Part shown: positions 52,240 through 63,482 of the stretch, piece by piece
Layout of the letters: each line of letters opens with the position of its first letter
Numbering within the stretch: the first letter of the stretch is position 1
NCBI GenBank assembly: GCA_029215795.1
Contig: JARDYH010000001.1
Coordinates: 353,362,154-353,426,153, forward strand
Length of the DNA: 64,000 bases
Source of the DNA: Anniella stebbinsi
Lineage: Eukaryota > Chordata > Lepidosauria > Squamata > Anniellidae
Direction of reading: 5' to 3'
Notes under the pieces: model-generated
What the model saw: only the letters and a program-made list of their open reading frames with translations
Told to the model about the DNA's origin: nothing
Database searches by the model: none
Program-made: the position numbers and the translations under genes

Positions 52240-53212
52240 ATATGGGAATTGCAAACTTCTATATTTCTGAGAACCACTATGTTGTCAGCACCCAAACTGG
52301 GAGAATGGGCATCTCTAAATGCCAAATGCAGTTCAGTGTAAGCAAGTGTAAAGTGATGCACTTTGGGGCAAAAAAATAAAATAAAAAAATCCCAACTTCA
52401 AGTAGTGATGACCAACCATGAAAGAGATCTTGGGGTTATGGTGCACAGCTCAATGAAAATGCCATCCCAGTGTGCAGCCGCTGTAAAAGAAGGCAAGCAT
52501 CATGTTAAGCATAATTAGAAAAGGCATTGAGAATAAAACTTTATACAAATCTATGGGGAGACCACATTTGGAATACTGTGTAAAGTTCTGGTCACTGCAC
52601 CTAAAAAAAGATTTTGTAGAGCTGGAAAAAGTGCAGAAAATTGCAATTAAATTATCAAGGGGCTGGAACAACTCCGCTATAAGGGAAGATTACAACAGCC
52701 TGGATTGATTAGCTTGGGGGAAAAAGGTGAGTAAGAGGAGACATGATTGAGGTGTAGAAAATAATGCATGGTGTGGAGAATGTGGATAGAGAGACATTTT
52801 CCTCCCTCTATCATAACACTAGAACCCAGGGGCATCCCACAAAGCTGATTGGTGGAAGATTTACGATAGATAAAAGGAAGGACTTCTTCACACAATGCTT
52901 TGTCAAACTTTGAATTTGCTACCACAAGACTTAATGAAGGGCACAAATTTGAATAACTTTAAAAGGGGGTTCGACAAATTCCTGGAGGAGAAGGTGATCA
53001 ATAGGTAGTAGTCCTGATGGCTTTATGCTTTTCCAGTATCAGAGGCAGTACGCCTTTGTGCACCAGTAGCTGGGGAACATGGGTAGGAGGGTGCTGTTAC
53101 ACTCATGTCCAGTTTGCGGGTTTCCCATCAACAGCTGGTTGGCTAATGTTTGAACAGAACACTTGACTAGATGAACCCTTGGTCTGACCCAGCACAGTTC
53201 TTCTTATGTTTC
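52240..53212 (+). pseudogene. CR1 LINE ORF2 C-terminal part and 3' end
   Basis: The longest CR1 copy here. Frame-broken translation gives 'MQFSVSKCKVMHFGA', 'RDLGVMVHSSM', 'RKGIENKTLYKSMGRPHLEY' with 'CVKFWSLHLKKDFVELEKVQ', then 'FTIDKRKDFFTQC'-like and 'FKRGFDKFLEEK'-like segments. The 3' untranslated region has 'cagaggcagtacgcc', 'ggggaacatgggtaggaggg' and 'cttggtctgacccagcacag'. The reverse transcriptase core is missing (5'-truncated). Confidence 0.85.
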
Positions 53213-53334
53213 TACTCACCCTAGTCTGATACCAGAACAATCTGAGCTCCTGCTCCTGAATGGCCAGGCTCTATATTAAATCTGACCTGATTTAGCAATA
53301 GGGTCTTCACATGTAAGGCACATGTATGCATAGA

Positions 53335-53572
53335 CAATGTAGTGTAGTGGTTAGAATGTTGGACTGTGACTGGGGAGAACCTGGTTTAAGCCCCACTCAG
53401 CCATGAAGCTCACTGAGTGACTTTGAGCCAGTCCCTTACTTTCAGCCTAACCTACCTCACAGGGTTGTTGTGAGGATACAGCAGAGAGGAGAAGGACTAT
53501 GTACGTCACCTTGGGTTCCTTGCAAAAGGAAAAAAGGTGGGGCATAAATGTAATAATAAATAAATAAACAAA
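53335..53572 (+). mobile_element. Sauria-type SINE
   Basis: 'tgtagtgtagtggttagaat', 'agccatgaagctcactgagt', 'tcagcctaacctacctcaca' and 'gggttgttgtgaggataca', and a 3' end 'ggtggggcataaatgtaata' with an AAATAAATAAA tail. Full length. Confidence 0.9.
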
Positions 53573-53928
53573 CAGTACACTGGAGCTCAGTGTCTCCTGA
53601 ATGTTTTCATCAATGGCCAGATTAGCAGATGGACCTATTTTGGACTGCCCGCAAGGTAGAAATATAAAAATATTTATGTGAAATACATTTGGAAGTTTAC
53701 GTGTTTCTTTTCCACACTATACCACAATTAAAGTCCGATAGAGCCAAAAGGAGCTGGAGCTGGCCAGCAATCTGCCAGTTGGGCAACCTGGTTCTAAAGC
53801 GGCCAGATTACAGCTTTCCACATCCTGCCTCTTGCCACATTTAAGAGGAATCCCAGGAAATGGGAAGCTGTGGTAGCCTCACCCACTTGCCTGTCACACC
53901 TATATCCACATTACTATAATCACGATAA
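53573..53928. other. Unassigned non-coding sequence
   Basis: Nothing recognised. Confidence 0.3.
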
Positions 53929-53929
53929 T

Positions 53930-54425
53930 CATCATAAGAATGTAAGAAGAGCCATGCTGAATCAGACCAAAGGCCTAGATAGTCCAGCATTATGTTCCCA
54001 TAGTGGCCAACCAGCTGCATGTGAGAAGCCCATAAGTAGGACATGAGCACACTAGCACCCTCCCACTCATGTTCCCCAGCAACTGGTACACATAGGAATA
54101 CTGTCTCCAATATGGGAGGTAACATACACCTGTCACGACTAGTAGCCACTGATATAGCTTTCTCCTCCATGGATTTGTCTAATCCCTTTTTAAAGCCATC
54201 CAAATTGATGCCCTTCGATACACCTTGTGGTAGCGAATCCCATAGTTAACAATGCTCAATGTAAAGAAGTATGTCCTTTTACCTTTCCTGAATCTCTCAC
54301 CATTCAGCTTCATGGGAAGACCCCAGGTTCTAGTATTATGGGTGAAGGAGAAACACTTCTCCCTACACACTTTCTCCACACCACGCATAATTTTGAACGT
54401 CTCTATCACGCCTCCTCGTACTCAC
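53930..54425 (-). mobile_element. CR1 LINE 3' part
   Basis: Antisense of the same region as 52700-53210: 'aagaagagccatgctgaatc', 'agtggccaaccagctgcatg', 'catgttccccagcaactggt', 'tagctttctcctccatggat', 'aaagccatccaaattgatg' and 'ttctagtattatgggtgaag'. Coding part of ORF2 plus 3' end. Confidence 0.82.
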
Positions 54426-54521
54426 TCACGCATCCTATGTGGCTTCACTACTTCATCGATTCATCTGGATCCACTCTTGGCCTCTCTTCCTTTACAAATC
54501 TAACCAGACCAAATTCCTTAA

Positions 54522-54616
54522 TGTGATCCTAAACTTTAAACAATTTGCATTTTGGTCAGTCTTCGCACATCAAGCTTTAATGAAGGTCTGCAAATTGTTA
54601 GTAGTTTAGGATCACA
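54522..54616. mobile_element. Small hairpin repeat
   Basis: 'tgtgatcctaaactttaaac' is mirrored by 'ttagtagtttaggatcaca', with 'aatttgca' and 'tgcaaatt' inside. About 95 bp, of unknown class. Confidence 0.55.
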
Positions 54617-54619
54617 CAA

Positions 54620-55105
54620 TTTCCCCAAAAGTTCTCCTACACTCCCAATATCAAATTAAGGAGTTTGGACTGACAAAGGAAGAGAGGGCACCTGAACATA
54701 TAAGAAGTTGTACAAAAGAGCAATTTCTGTAGAATGTGGCTTATATGGCAATCTTCCCTCTTCTGCTGAACTCTTACAGGTATAGGAGACCTGCCCTTCT
54801 TTGCATACAGTCACCTTACTGCCTGGGATGAGCAGGAGGGTGAGGAGAAAAGAAAGCAGGCATTTGCTCTCCCTCCCCACAAGGTTCGGTCGCAACTCAC
54901 TTCAGTCATTCGCATTTGTTTTCCTAAACATACTCCCATTTCCCATCACAACGTCTGGCAAGACACACCATGCTTCCGTTTCCTCTCTGCCTATGGCACA
55001 GAGTACATCAGATAAATCACAGGCTGTAATCATACTAGCCAATCAACTTGCTAGGAACATTCTGAGATGAAGAGATCCAAGCTCAATGCTACAAGTTGGC
55101 CTACT
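54620..55105. other. Unassigned non-coding sequence
   Basis: Nothing recognised. Confidence 0.3.
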
Positions 55106-55107
55106 AC

Positions 55108-55240
55108 AGTCTTCCCCAACCTGGCACCTTCCTGAAGCTTTTGAATACAACTCCCATACTCCCCAGTCAATATAGCTAGCTGGGGATTACAGGAGTTGAA
55201 GTCCAAAACATCAGGAGGGTATCATATTGGGGAAGGCTGG
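55108..55240. mobile_element. Foldback repeat (ACTACAACTCCCA family)
   Basis: 'cttccccaacctggcacctt' and 'gaatacaactcccatactcc' are mirrored by 'caggagttgaagtccaaaac' and 'catattggggaaggctgg'. Confidence 0.68.
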
Positions 55241-55244
55241 CCTA

Positions 55245-56405
55245 GAGAGCTGGTGTCTACTCCAGGCCTGCATCTGGGTCATGAGCCATTTTGATGGGGA
55301 TCACGCTAGCGGATTACTGTTACTTTCTTTAAAGGGCTCTGAGGGAGAAACAGATCCACAAAGAAAAATGTTGAAAGTGGATCCCATGCTTGAGGCTGGG
55401 CTTAACAGTCTGAAGAGGCAAATAAATAAACCTGCCATCATTATCTGGGAAGATAAGCAGGTTTGACCTCAGCCAGTTCCTAGATCGGATAAACCAAACA
55501 AATAAATTAAAATGGTTACCATGTCCAGAAAAGTTGGCATTTTGATCTAATTCAACCTTACAAGTTCTGTGACTCTGGCTCTTAAAGATTCAAAACACTG
55601 CCCTTGGTGGGTTCAATATCACATTTCAAAAGGCCTGTTCCGATCACAACCTAGGAACCTAAATAAGACTCTGACAACAATACGTGGAGTCATGGAAACC
55701 TATCCGGGGAGGAAAGAGTGTGGGAAAAAGAATCATTAAATGGGCTAAGCTAATGTTTAAGCTTGCTTTTGAACAGTATATTCAGACGCGATCAATGTAC
55801 ATTCCTATATCGCAGCACATTCAGGTTCAGCAATATTAATTAGGAGATAATCAGTCACTGAGCTCTAGATTTTAATTTTAGTTTTTTAAAGAGAGTTGAC
55901 TATACTCATATTCTGTGGGTGTTTTGGGGTGGGGGGTTAATCCAAGAACTAGACTGCAACCCTAGAACAATTTTCTGGTTAGAATTGCACATACCATATA
56001 AATAAAAAGGGGTTTGTGTGCTTTTAAAGGGCATATACCATCACTTTCAAAACAAAGAACTCTCAGAAGAATGGAGAAGCAGACAAATCGTGTCCCCCAC
56101 AAGAAAGAGGTTATTTCCCATATTTCTGAACTTTTTTTTAACATTTCTATAGCATAGAGCCTTTAGATAGCCTCTGCTCTCCTTCAGTCCTTCATTTTTC
56201 TTCATTACTGGGCCCCCACCCCATCACCACCAAGACAAAAAATAAAATAAAAATCCCCCTAACACATAAAGCAAGAAAAAAAAGGGCAAGATCCATAGCC
56301 TACTTCCTTGCAACCTAGGCTGCCATACAAAGTGATGAACAAAACCCAACGATTATGCTTATATAGTGCTTCACAATTAATCTTGACAACAGCCTTATAA
56401 AATAG
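55245..56405. other. Unassigned AT-rich sequence
   Basis: Nothing recognised. Confidence 0.3.
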
Positions 56406-56407
56406 TC

Positions 56408-56410
56408 CAG

Positions 56411-56452
<42 letters not shown>

Positions 56453-56470
56453 GCACACACACACATACAC
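56408..56470. repeat. Compound (TC)n(AC)n microsatellite
   Basis: About thirteen TC units run directly into about fifteen AC units with two interruptions. Confidence 0.93.
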
Positions 56471-56861
56471 ACCCTGCTGATGGAGAGTTGAAGTTGAGAA
56501 AAAGTATCTTGCTTAAGGTAGCCTACTTCTGCTGATTTTATAAGATTTGTATCCAGCCCAAAACAGAACATGACATCCATAAAAAATATAAACAGTTCCA
56601 CTACGAAACCTTCGAATTTAGAAATTCTAACCATGCTGAAAACGAGAGAAAGAATGGGCCTAGGCATGAGGATGGAAACCAATTGGCTGAATTCGGATGA
56701 CACAATAAGCAACTGGGGGGGGGGGGGGAGAGAGAGAACAATCGTCAGTTGTATTGACTATCATGTCATCCGAATGCTGCCATAGTCAACTCAGCGCTGA
56801 TCCTAATCCACACCACAGTTGATTATTTATTAGCATGTGGTGTGGGGAGTACCCCCTAGAT

Positions 56862-57499
56862 CAGTGATGGTGAACCTCTGACATGCGTGTCAGCACTGAC
56901 ACGCGTAGCCATTTCTGATGACACGCGGCCGCTGAGGTGGCCGCATGATAGGGTGACCAGATGGCCCGGGTGGCAGCAAGCTAGGAGCGGCGCCGGTAGA
57001 CCTGGGCCGGCGGCAGTGGCGGCGGAGGAGCCCGGGAAGCGGCCGCCCCCCCCCCCGTGCCGCCCGCCCCACGCTCCTTACCTGGGCGTCCGCTTCCCTC
57101 CGGTGCTAGATTCTACTGAGAAACAGGCTGCACGGCCTGTCTCTCAGTCTCAGTATCGCGCCGGGGGGGGGGGGGGGGGCGGACCGGAATTTTTATTTTT
57201 TAAATCTGGTCACCCTAGAGAAGGATGTTTCATCCTCGGCTCCTGCACGGCCAAGTGCAGTAGCCGAGCATGAAACATTTGCTGCTCCTGAGGATGAAAC
57301 ATTTGCGACTAGAATCTTGGAGTTAGAGTCTAACGACTAAGACTCTAGTCGCAAATTAAATAACAATTATACATTTATGTTATTTAAACTATAAATATCG
57401 CGAAATAATGTTTTTTCCTCAAAGTGACACACCACCCGAGTTATGCTCAGTTTTTTGGCGAAGTTTGACACACCAAGCTCAAAAGGTGGCCCATCACTG
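56862..57499. mobile_element. hAT element with perfect 8-bp duplication
   Basis: Starts CAGTGATGGTGAACCT and ends in the reverse complement of CAGTGATGGGCCACCT. The flanking CCCTAGAT is identical on both sides (56854-56861 and 57500-57507). CAGTGATGG ends with 'gacacgcgtgtca'-type palindromes match non-autonomous hAT-Charlie relatives known from vertebrates. It carries a further TA-flanked element at 56951-57215. No transposase frame remains. Confidence 0.82.
56951..57215. mobile_element. TA-flanked GC-rich element nested in the hAT
   Basis: The ends GGGTGACCAGAT and ATCTGGTCACCC are perfect inverted repeats, each flanked by TA (56949-56950 and 57216-57217). The interior is very GC-rich with C and G homopolymers (about 57048-57056 and 57163-57178). 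Mariner/Tigger-like non-autonomous elements have such ends and target. It is the innermost of three nested elements. Confidence 0.75.
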
Positions 57500-57574
57500 C
57501 CCTAGATGAACAACTGTAAAGTTGATTATGACCCCACCATTGACTATCGTGTTGTCCGAATTCAGCCATTGTGT

Positions 57575-57978
57575 CTGTCTGCTGACAGAATGGTAGCCAC
57601 CAGTGGAGCCGATTCTTCTTTCCCCCATAGTCCTCCACGTGTGCCCTGAACCAACTCTAGATGAATGTGGGACCCTCCAGAACAGATTTTGGGGGGCACA
57701 CTGGAGCTGCAGGGGGGAAAAGAGGATGGGAAAGAGGATGTTGCACAAGTGGAAAACTGCTTTTAAAAACAGGCAGTTTTTAAAAAAAATACTGGAAATT
57801 GAAAATGCAGAAATAAAACACCATATAAACGCTGGAGCAAAGGAATCAGTCCAGGTGAACCAGCGGCAAACGTGAGATGGCAGCTTCACCTGCCTCCCTC
57901 ACACAGGACAGTCGGCCTAACTGTGGGTGAAGTACAAATGATCTAATGGAAGCTTCCCAGTTACCACCTCACAACCTA
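57575..57978. other. Unassigned non-coding sequence
   Basis: Nothing recognised. The 131-codon minus frame at 57494-57889 has no domain. Confidence 0.3.
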
Positions 57979-57979
57979 C

Positions 57980-58050
57980 AGCTGCAATTCTATACACACT
58001 TACCTAAGAGCAAGCCCCATTGAGTTCAATGGGATTTCTGAGTAGACCCA
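57980..58050. repeat. Repeat family X
   Basis: 'gctgcaattctatacacact', 'tacctaagagcaagccccat' and 'tgagttcaatgggatttctg'. A typical copy. Confidence 0.55.
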
Positions 58051-58072
58051 TAATAGCTAATGTTCCTATATG

Positions 58073-58270
58073 TCAGGGTGCAAAACCTCTTACTGCCAGT
58101 AACTAAGCCTTAGGAGAGGCATTTCAACTTTTAGGGTGGGAGGTGGAATTGCACAAAAGCCAGGAAACTACCAAGCGATCAGTGGTTAGGGAGAAGGGGC
58201 CATAGCCATGTGGGGAACTCCGGAGGGCCAGATTGGGGGTCCAGGAGGACCAGATTTAGCCCCAGGTCTG
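58073..58270. repeat. Relative of the hAT-like element at 39606
   Basis: 'cagggtgcaaaacctc' resembles the left end at 39606. 'ggcatttcaacttttag', 'cacaaaagccaggaaactac' and 'ccccaggtctgcggtta' follow in the same order as in that element, but without its nested insertions. This copy shows the uninterrupted state. Confidence 0.55.
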
Positions 58271-58304
58271 CGGTTATGCATCCCTTCTATTTGACAAAAG
58301 TTGA

Positions 58305-58497
58305 CCCTGTTCAGACGACACGCCTAAGCTACGGTAGTTAAGCACTTTGAGCTAAACATTATGGCTAAGCGTGTCATGTGAACTATTACCTAGTAAACCA
58401 TGATCCACATAACCACAGTTTAAAAACACTCACTAACCATTTGCTGCAAAAGGGTTAGTGGCCTAACCATGGCTTAGTGCATCATGTGAACAGGCCC
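58305..58497. mobile_element. Foldback DNA element (CCTGTTCA ends)
   Basis: The left end 'accctgttcagacgacacgc' with 'ctaagctacgg' is mirrored by 'ccatggcttagtgcatcatg' with 'tgaacaggccc' at the right. The interior repeats 'taaccatggtt'-like blocks. Confidence 0.65.
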
Positions 58498-58554
58498 ATT
58501 ATGAACAACAATTAACTAACTAACACAGCACCTCAAACATTAGGTGCTGTCAAT

Positions 58555-58727
58555 GGAGGCTGGTGACTCCGATGTCAGTGGAGCCGTGAATCCGCCCTGG
58601 GTTTCAGTCAGAACTCTAAAGGAGTTCCTTCGATAGCTGCTTTAGAGTTCTGGATGGCCCTGACTGAAACCCAGAGCAGATTCACCACCCCACTGACATC
58701 AGAGCCATCAGCTTCCACTGAGTGTTG
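58555..58727. mobile_element. CAGTGGAGG MITE, full copy
   Basis: Arms of about 75 bp: 'tggaggctggtgactccgat' on the left, 'catcagagccatcagcttcc' with 'actg' on the right. Flanking 8-mers ggtgctgt and agtgttgt match at 6 of 8 positions, consistent with a worn hAT-type duplication. Confidence 0.65.
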
Positions 58728-58854
58728 TACAGTGAAAGGAGCGGAATCTTTTCTCCTGGCACAGGACAAAAACGGAAAAGGAGGCAGGATTACCGATATG
58801 TTCTGCTCACTGTCACAGGGAGATGCCTCACACAACTTGACCTTGGACTCTGTT

Positions 58855-58858
<4 letters not shown>

Positions 58859-58888
<30 letters not shown>
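58859..58888. repeat. (CT)n microsatellite
   Basis: About fourteen CT units. Confidence 0.95.
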
Positions 58889-58889
<1 letters not shown>

Positions 58890-58890
<1 letters not shown>

Positions 58891-60460
58891 ACAGTTTGCA
58901 GTCTGGGCACTTTCTACTTTGCCAAGTGCAGAAAAGAGGGGTGGAAGAGAGAAGATCTAACTCCAATTTCCGATGGGGCTAAGCTGCAAAACAATCAAGA
59001 TGGAAATGAAATGCTTCCTAACAAATCAGGTGTATGTTTTTCTTTTTTTAAAAAACTGCTTTTCCCCATCCCTCCTGCACTCCTCCATTCCATGCATATC
59101 TGCTTTTTCTTTACTGCCTTTCCATCTTTTGAACTCAAGGTGATGTATGAACATTACATTTGAATTTTTTTTAAAAAAAATAAAAATAAATCCAAAGGTA
59201 TAAAATCTCCAAATATCTTACCTATATGCACATGCACTTTTTGATACTTTACTTTTCTTCCTTTGGGTCTATGTTTGGAACATCCATGTTCCAGACAGTT
59301 CAAAAAGACATTTAAGAATCACAGGATCAAAATACTGGAACAAAGAAGAGAAGCGGGGAGGTGAGGTGGCCGGGGAGAAAGTAGCAGGATAGAGAGATTT
59401 CTCAGCCACAAACTCATCACCCTTCCACCATTCATTGTATGACAATCCTAACAGAATTGCTTGGGCCACAAACTTTTCAGTATCAGTCAAAATAGTCTGG
59501 ACAAAAGGCAGCATTTGCATGTGTATTCATATGGCTGTTCCATGAGGCACTTAAGATGGACTACAATGAATACTGATGCATATCTGAGAACAGCCACTCA
59601 AGTCTTTCCAACAACCCAAATACAATACCTCCAGTCTCCAGATCAGGTTTACAAGGAAAGCCCATGAATGACTCTGAAGACAGGATATAAAAGATATCTG
59701 TCCGATCTCTCCATACGTGAAACCCATACAGGACTTTATCATCAAGTTGTATCACAATTTTAGACACCTTATGATGTCTGGATGACCAGAAAACAGAAAC
59801 CTCAGCCCCCACCCCAGGGAAAAAAAGGGGGGGAATGTTGGCCTACATCCAAATAGTTCCTTCCCACACAAGCGGCCAAGAAATGGGAGGAACTGCGCTC
59901 ACACACATGAGCAGATTACAACAAAGCCTAGGGAATCTATTGTTTGTAGTGCAAGTTATTCTAATAGTGTGCCCGAATGGAGACTCAGGGCTGATTCACA
60001 AAACCCTTCTCAAGCAGGGAGAGAGGGGGGTGGACATGTTTAGCTGTACTGCCTAATATTTGAGAGAGGCAAATGCATAAAGATGTAATGACAGCATCTT
60101 TAAAGTCATTCACAGAAGGCCCAAGTAGGTCGGTTAGGGTTGTGGAAGCAAGCTTTAGACTTATGCCCCATTCCACCCCCACTTCCCACATACAGACAGA
60201 ATATTTAGTGTGAAGACTACAGCCACCCCACCCTTTTCATTTTGAGTGGCAGACAGAAATTCCTGTTCGGGGCAGGGTGCAAAGGCATAAATATATGTAT
60301 CTCCCTGTACATCACGTTTAATGTGAAAAGAACATTCTGCATGCAGTTAGGGCAGGCAGTTCTCATACCAGGAGCTCAAGGATAGTTCCTTCAGCCTACT
60401 ATCACTATATAAGGAAGACAGCAAGCTTCCTTACCCTGAGGAACACCAAAGAGCTATCTA
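58890..60460. other. Unassigned non-coding sequence
   Basis: No element or gene recognised over about 1.6 kb. A-runs lie near 59170-59190. Confidence 0.35.
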
Positions 60461-60462
60461 GC

Positions 60463-60595
60463 TTAGTACTGGTTGACTGGCAGGGGTTCTCCAGGATTTC
60501 AGACAAGAGCCTTTTCCAACCCTACATGAAGATGTGAAGGATTGAACCTGGTAAAACACATGCTCTACCACTGATCTAGGGTCCTTCCCATGAAT
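60463..60595 (-). mobile_element. tRNA-Ala-derived SINE, diverged
   Basis: Antisense: 'ctggcaggggttctccagga', 'gatgtgaaggattgaacctg' and 'acacatgctctaccactgat'. The tail is missing. Confidence 0.65.
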
Positions 60596-60599
60596 ACCT

Positions 60600-61026
60600 T
60601 CTTCCCATTTCACTGCCTACAAATGGAAGGGGGGGGGAATAAGTTGGCTCAGCCCTATTCATGATGGAATTCAAGCAGTGTGTGCATAAAGTACCCAGGC
60701 AGTGCCTCACCAGGCACTGATTAGCCCCAAACCTATTTAAATTCAAGTAGGTTGTTGTCACATGCATCTTCAGATCCTACTCCTGGTCCAAACACCACTG
60801 CTATGCCTCAACCAAGCCATGGCAGTCAGGAGACACTTCTGTGGGGAGATGTCCCAGCTCTAAGCCATAGTGCACCCTTGATCCTGAGTGACCAGGTCTC
60901 TCAAGTTGTCCTTGTGTGCACTACTATCCTCCTCTGGCCAAAAATAAGGAAATTGCTAGGAGGCATTGAAGAAGCCTCTTAAGATCAATAGGCTAGAATG
61001 GATCAGACTATACCATCTAACTCCTA
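60600..61026. other. Unassigned non-coding sequence
   Basis: Nothing recognised. Confidence 0.3.
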
Positions 61027-61027
61027 T

Positions 61028-61480
61028 AATTTTATTTATTTAGTTAAGTTATTACAATTCTATATTGCCCAATAGCCAAAGCTCTCTGGGAAGTTCACAA
61101 CAATTAAAATCATAAAATATGTTAAAAAATTAAAAAATAAATAAATAACAGTATAAAATAAACGTGAAAACCAGAATAAAACCTAGCAGCAATGCAGAGA
61201 TTTAAAAACAATAACAGATTTAAAACAGAACTAAAAGATTAAAATGCCTGGGGAAACAAAAAGGACTTGTTTTCTTTATGTGTCAAAGAGCACAATGTAG
61301 GCATCAGGCAAGCCTCTCTGGGAAGTTCATTCCAAAGAGGCTCCTGGAGAAATACCACTGAAAATGATCTTAGGGTCCAAGAAGGTACATATGGGAGGAG
61401 ACGATCCTTCAGGTAACCTGGCCCAAATGCTTTCGTTAGACTTGCTCATTGACCTGAGCATCTAGCTAGGAGACCATTGC
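61028..61480 (-). mobile_element. L2-like LINE C-terminus and 3' end
   Basis: Antisense: 'tattgcccaatagccaaagc', 'tctctgggaagttcacaac', A-rich untranslated sequence, then 'gcaagcctctctgggaagtt', 'cattccaaagaggctcctgg' and 'gacgatccttcaggtaacct'. The same layout is seen in the copy at 43504. Confidence 0.68.
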
Positions 61481-61554
61481 TAGCTATGGATGGACTTTAC
61501 CTTAACGAGAGCTGGGTCCAACAGGAAGTCTGATTCTAAGCAGGTTCTACTTGC

Positions 61555-61640
61555 TGTTATTTTATTTATTTAAAAAGATAAATCCCGCTTTTCGACTGTC
61601 TAATCCTCAAGGTGGTTTACAACAGATTGCAATAATAGAA
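61555..61640 (-). repeat. Second LINE 3' terminus, minus orientation
   Basis: 'ttattttatttatttaaaaa', 'gataaatcccgcttttcgac' and 'aatcctcaaggtggtttaca' form another LINE-type 3' end. Confidence 0.5.
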
Positions 61641-61697
61641 ACCAAGATAACCGCACCACAGCCACGAAATGCGCCAGGTTCCTGCCCATCCGACAGA

Positions 61698-62030
61698 GCC
61701 AGTGTGTGCTTCCCTTGAGCTGTGCAGTCCCAGTTGGAGCTGAGTATACTTTCTGGCAGGGAGAGGGAAGTAGCTCCCTGCAGCTGCTCCTTCTCTGGCT
61801 GAAGGATGGGGCCAGGCTCACCTTCCTCTTGCCATCACATCCTCCCTGGGTGAGTGTAATCTCCCAGTGGCCCTTTGTCACCTGACCAATGGCAGAAGCC
61901 AGAGTGTGCTTCCCTTAGCTCTTCAGGACAACTGGTAGTCGGAGCCAAGAATTCTTTCTGCCCGAAGGCTGGGAGGAAACAAGTTCCCTGGAGCTGCTCC
62001 TTTTCTGGCCGATACATGGGGCCACAATGG
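61698..62030. repeat. Two tandem copies of a ~130-bp unit
   Basis: 'agtgtgtgcttcccttgagc' through 'gatggggcca' (about 61700-61815) recurs as 'agagtgtgcttcccttagct' through 'catggggcca' (about 61900-62030) at a period of about 200 bp, with 'gagctgctccttttctgg' against 'cagctgctccttctctgg' inside. This is a diverged duplication of unknown origin. Confidence 0.6.
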
Positions 62031-62099
62031 TCTTCACTTTAGAATGGTTTATCTGCTGCTTGTATAACAATTTGTTTTAGCTTACTCTGCTGTTCTTAA

Positions 62100-62222
62100 A
62101 CACTGCTTTTAATGGGGTTTGTTCATCACATGTTTTAGATTTTTAAAATTTTATTTTTACACCTTTAGCCACTGTTTTTGTGGAAAGGCAGGATAAACAT
62201 ACCATCTATAAATAAATAAATG
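62100..62222 (+). repeat. LINE-type 3' tail
   Basis: 'gccactgtttttgtggaaag', 'gcaggataaacataccatc' and a final AAATAAATAAATG suggest the sense end of a LINE. Confidence 0.4.
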
Positions 62223-62224
62223 GG

Positions 62225-63340
62225 TTAGTGGTGGCATGCTGTATGGTGAACTGTGATGCAGCCACACACAGTGAAATGATCTTTTTGGTACTTGGATGCC
62301 ATTCTGGTACTTGAATAGCAACATGGATTGAAGGAAGCCACATATCTCCAGACCAAACCGAACAGAACCAGGTTTCCATGCATATTTTTTTCTGTTTGGA
62401 CACTTACACATACCTAATGGAAGATCTAGTGCTGGAGCACATGTTATGGGATGGCATACGGCATTAGATTAAGAGTCTCCAAAACCCTTTGAATGACTAC
62501 AGAGAACATGGAGCGTTCCAACATGATGGTCTCCAATCATGCAGCAAGTATTCCTCCATGTTACGGCCAGGTTGTGGATGGTTCCACACCAGACAGCTTC
62601 CCAGTGCCACTCCCTCAAGAGCTCCCACTTGACGAACAGGTCGTTCCTTCCTTAATTCTATGCCTCCCAAAAGCCACACAGATAGTGGGTGAATATCCTG
62701 AGGAAATGGCATCAGTAACTGAGCCTCTTTCCCTTCTATCAGACTTATTTCTCTCTCTTTGCTTCTCATGACAGAAACAAATTCAAAGGATCTAAACTGC
62801 CAAGTGATTTCTCAACCCCCAGAACCCTCCAACATAAGATAGGGTGGAGTGGTTGGATAGCCTAGAGGGGAAACTTAGGCAAGTTACCGCACATGCTTCT
62901 GTAACATGTCAGTGTTTCCTTGGAACCTAGGAGGGAACAGCCAGTACTTCCGCTAGGCAGATACAAATAGATTCACGGGACTGACAAATACATGGCAAGG
63001 CTGACTTTCTGAAGTCACCATATGATGAAAGGAAGCATACTCTGGCCTCTGCCATTGGTCAGGGGACTGAGGATTACTAGGAGGTTATACCCCCAATCTT
63101 ACAGGAAGAGCATCACTGGAAGGAGAAGGCTATCCTGGTCCCATCTATTGGACAGAGATGGATCAACTGCGAGGAACGTTGTTTACCCCCAGCCACTTAT
63201 CCTTGCTGCCAGAAAGAACATTTGGCCCCATTTGGCTCCAACGGCCAGTTGCAGGAACAAACAGAAGCATGTTTTCGCCTCCTCCACCAGAGAGAACGTG
63301 TTGGAGGACTTGGGTATAAATATTCAAAACAAACTGATTA
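62225..63340. other. Unassigned non-coding sequence
   Basis: Nothing recognised. The 133-codon plus frame at 63022-63423 has no domain and runs into a foldback repeat. Confidence 0.3.
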
Positions 63341-63341
63341 T

Positions 63342-63481
63342 GGCAGCCTTCACCAACCTGGGGTCCTCCGGGTGTTTTGAAATACAACTCCCAGTATTCC
63401 TGATCATTAGCCATGGTGACTGAGGCTGACGGGAATTGAAGTCCAAAACATCTGGAGGGCATCAAGTTGGAAAAGGCTGGA
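63342..63481. mobile_element. Foldback repeat (ACTACAACTCCCA family), full copy
   Basis: 'gccttcaccaacctggggtc' and 'gaaatacaactcccagtatt' are mirrored by 'cgggaattgaagtccaaaac', 'atctggagggcatcaagttg' and 'gaaaaggctgg'. One of the best copies here. Confidence 0.7.
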
Positions 63482-63482
63482 T

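Larger units (their letters stand above)
56684..57568. mobile_element. DNA element with inverted ends, host to two nested elements
   Basis: The left end 'tggctgaattcggatgacac' matches the inverted right end 'tggctgaattcggacaacac'. The left arm also has its own inverted partner ('atcatgtcatccgaatgctg', about 56760). A complete hAT element sits inside at 56862-57499. A G-run at 56716-56728 lies in the left arm. The family is unknown; the 'gttcggacaacac' end is reminiscent of the 25055-25372 family. Confidence 0.6.

Noticed and set aside
56887..57273. 128-codon Pro/Arg/Gly-rich frame
   Set aside because: It crosses the ends of a nested TA-flanked element and C/G homopolymers; composition explains the frame.
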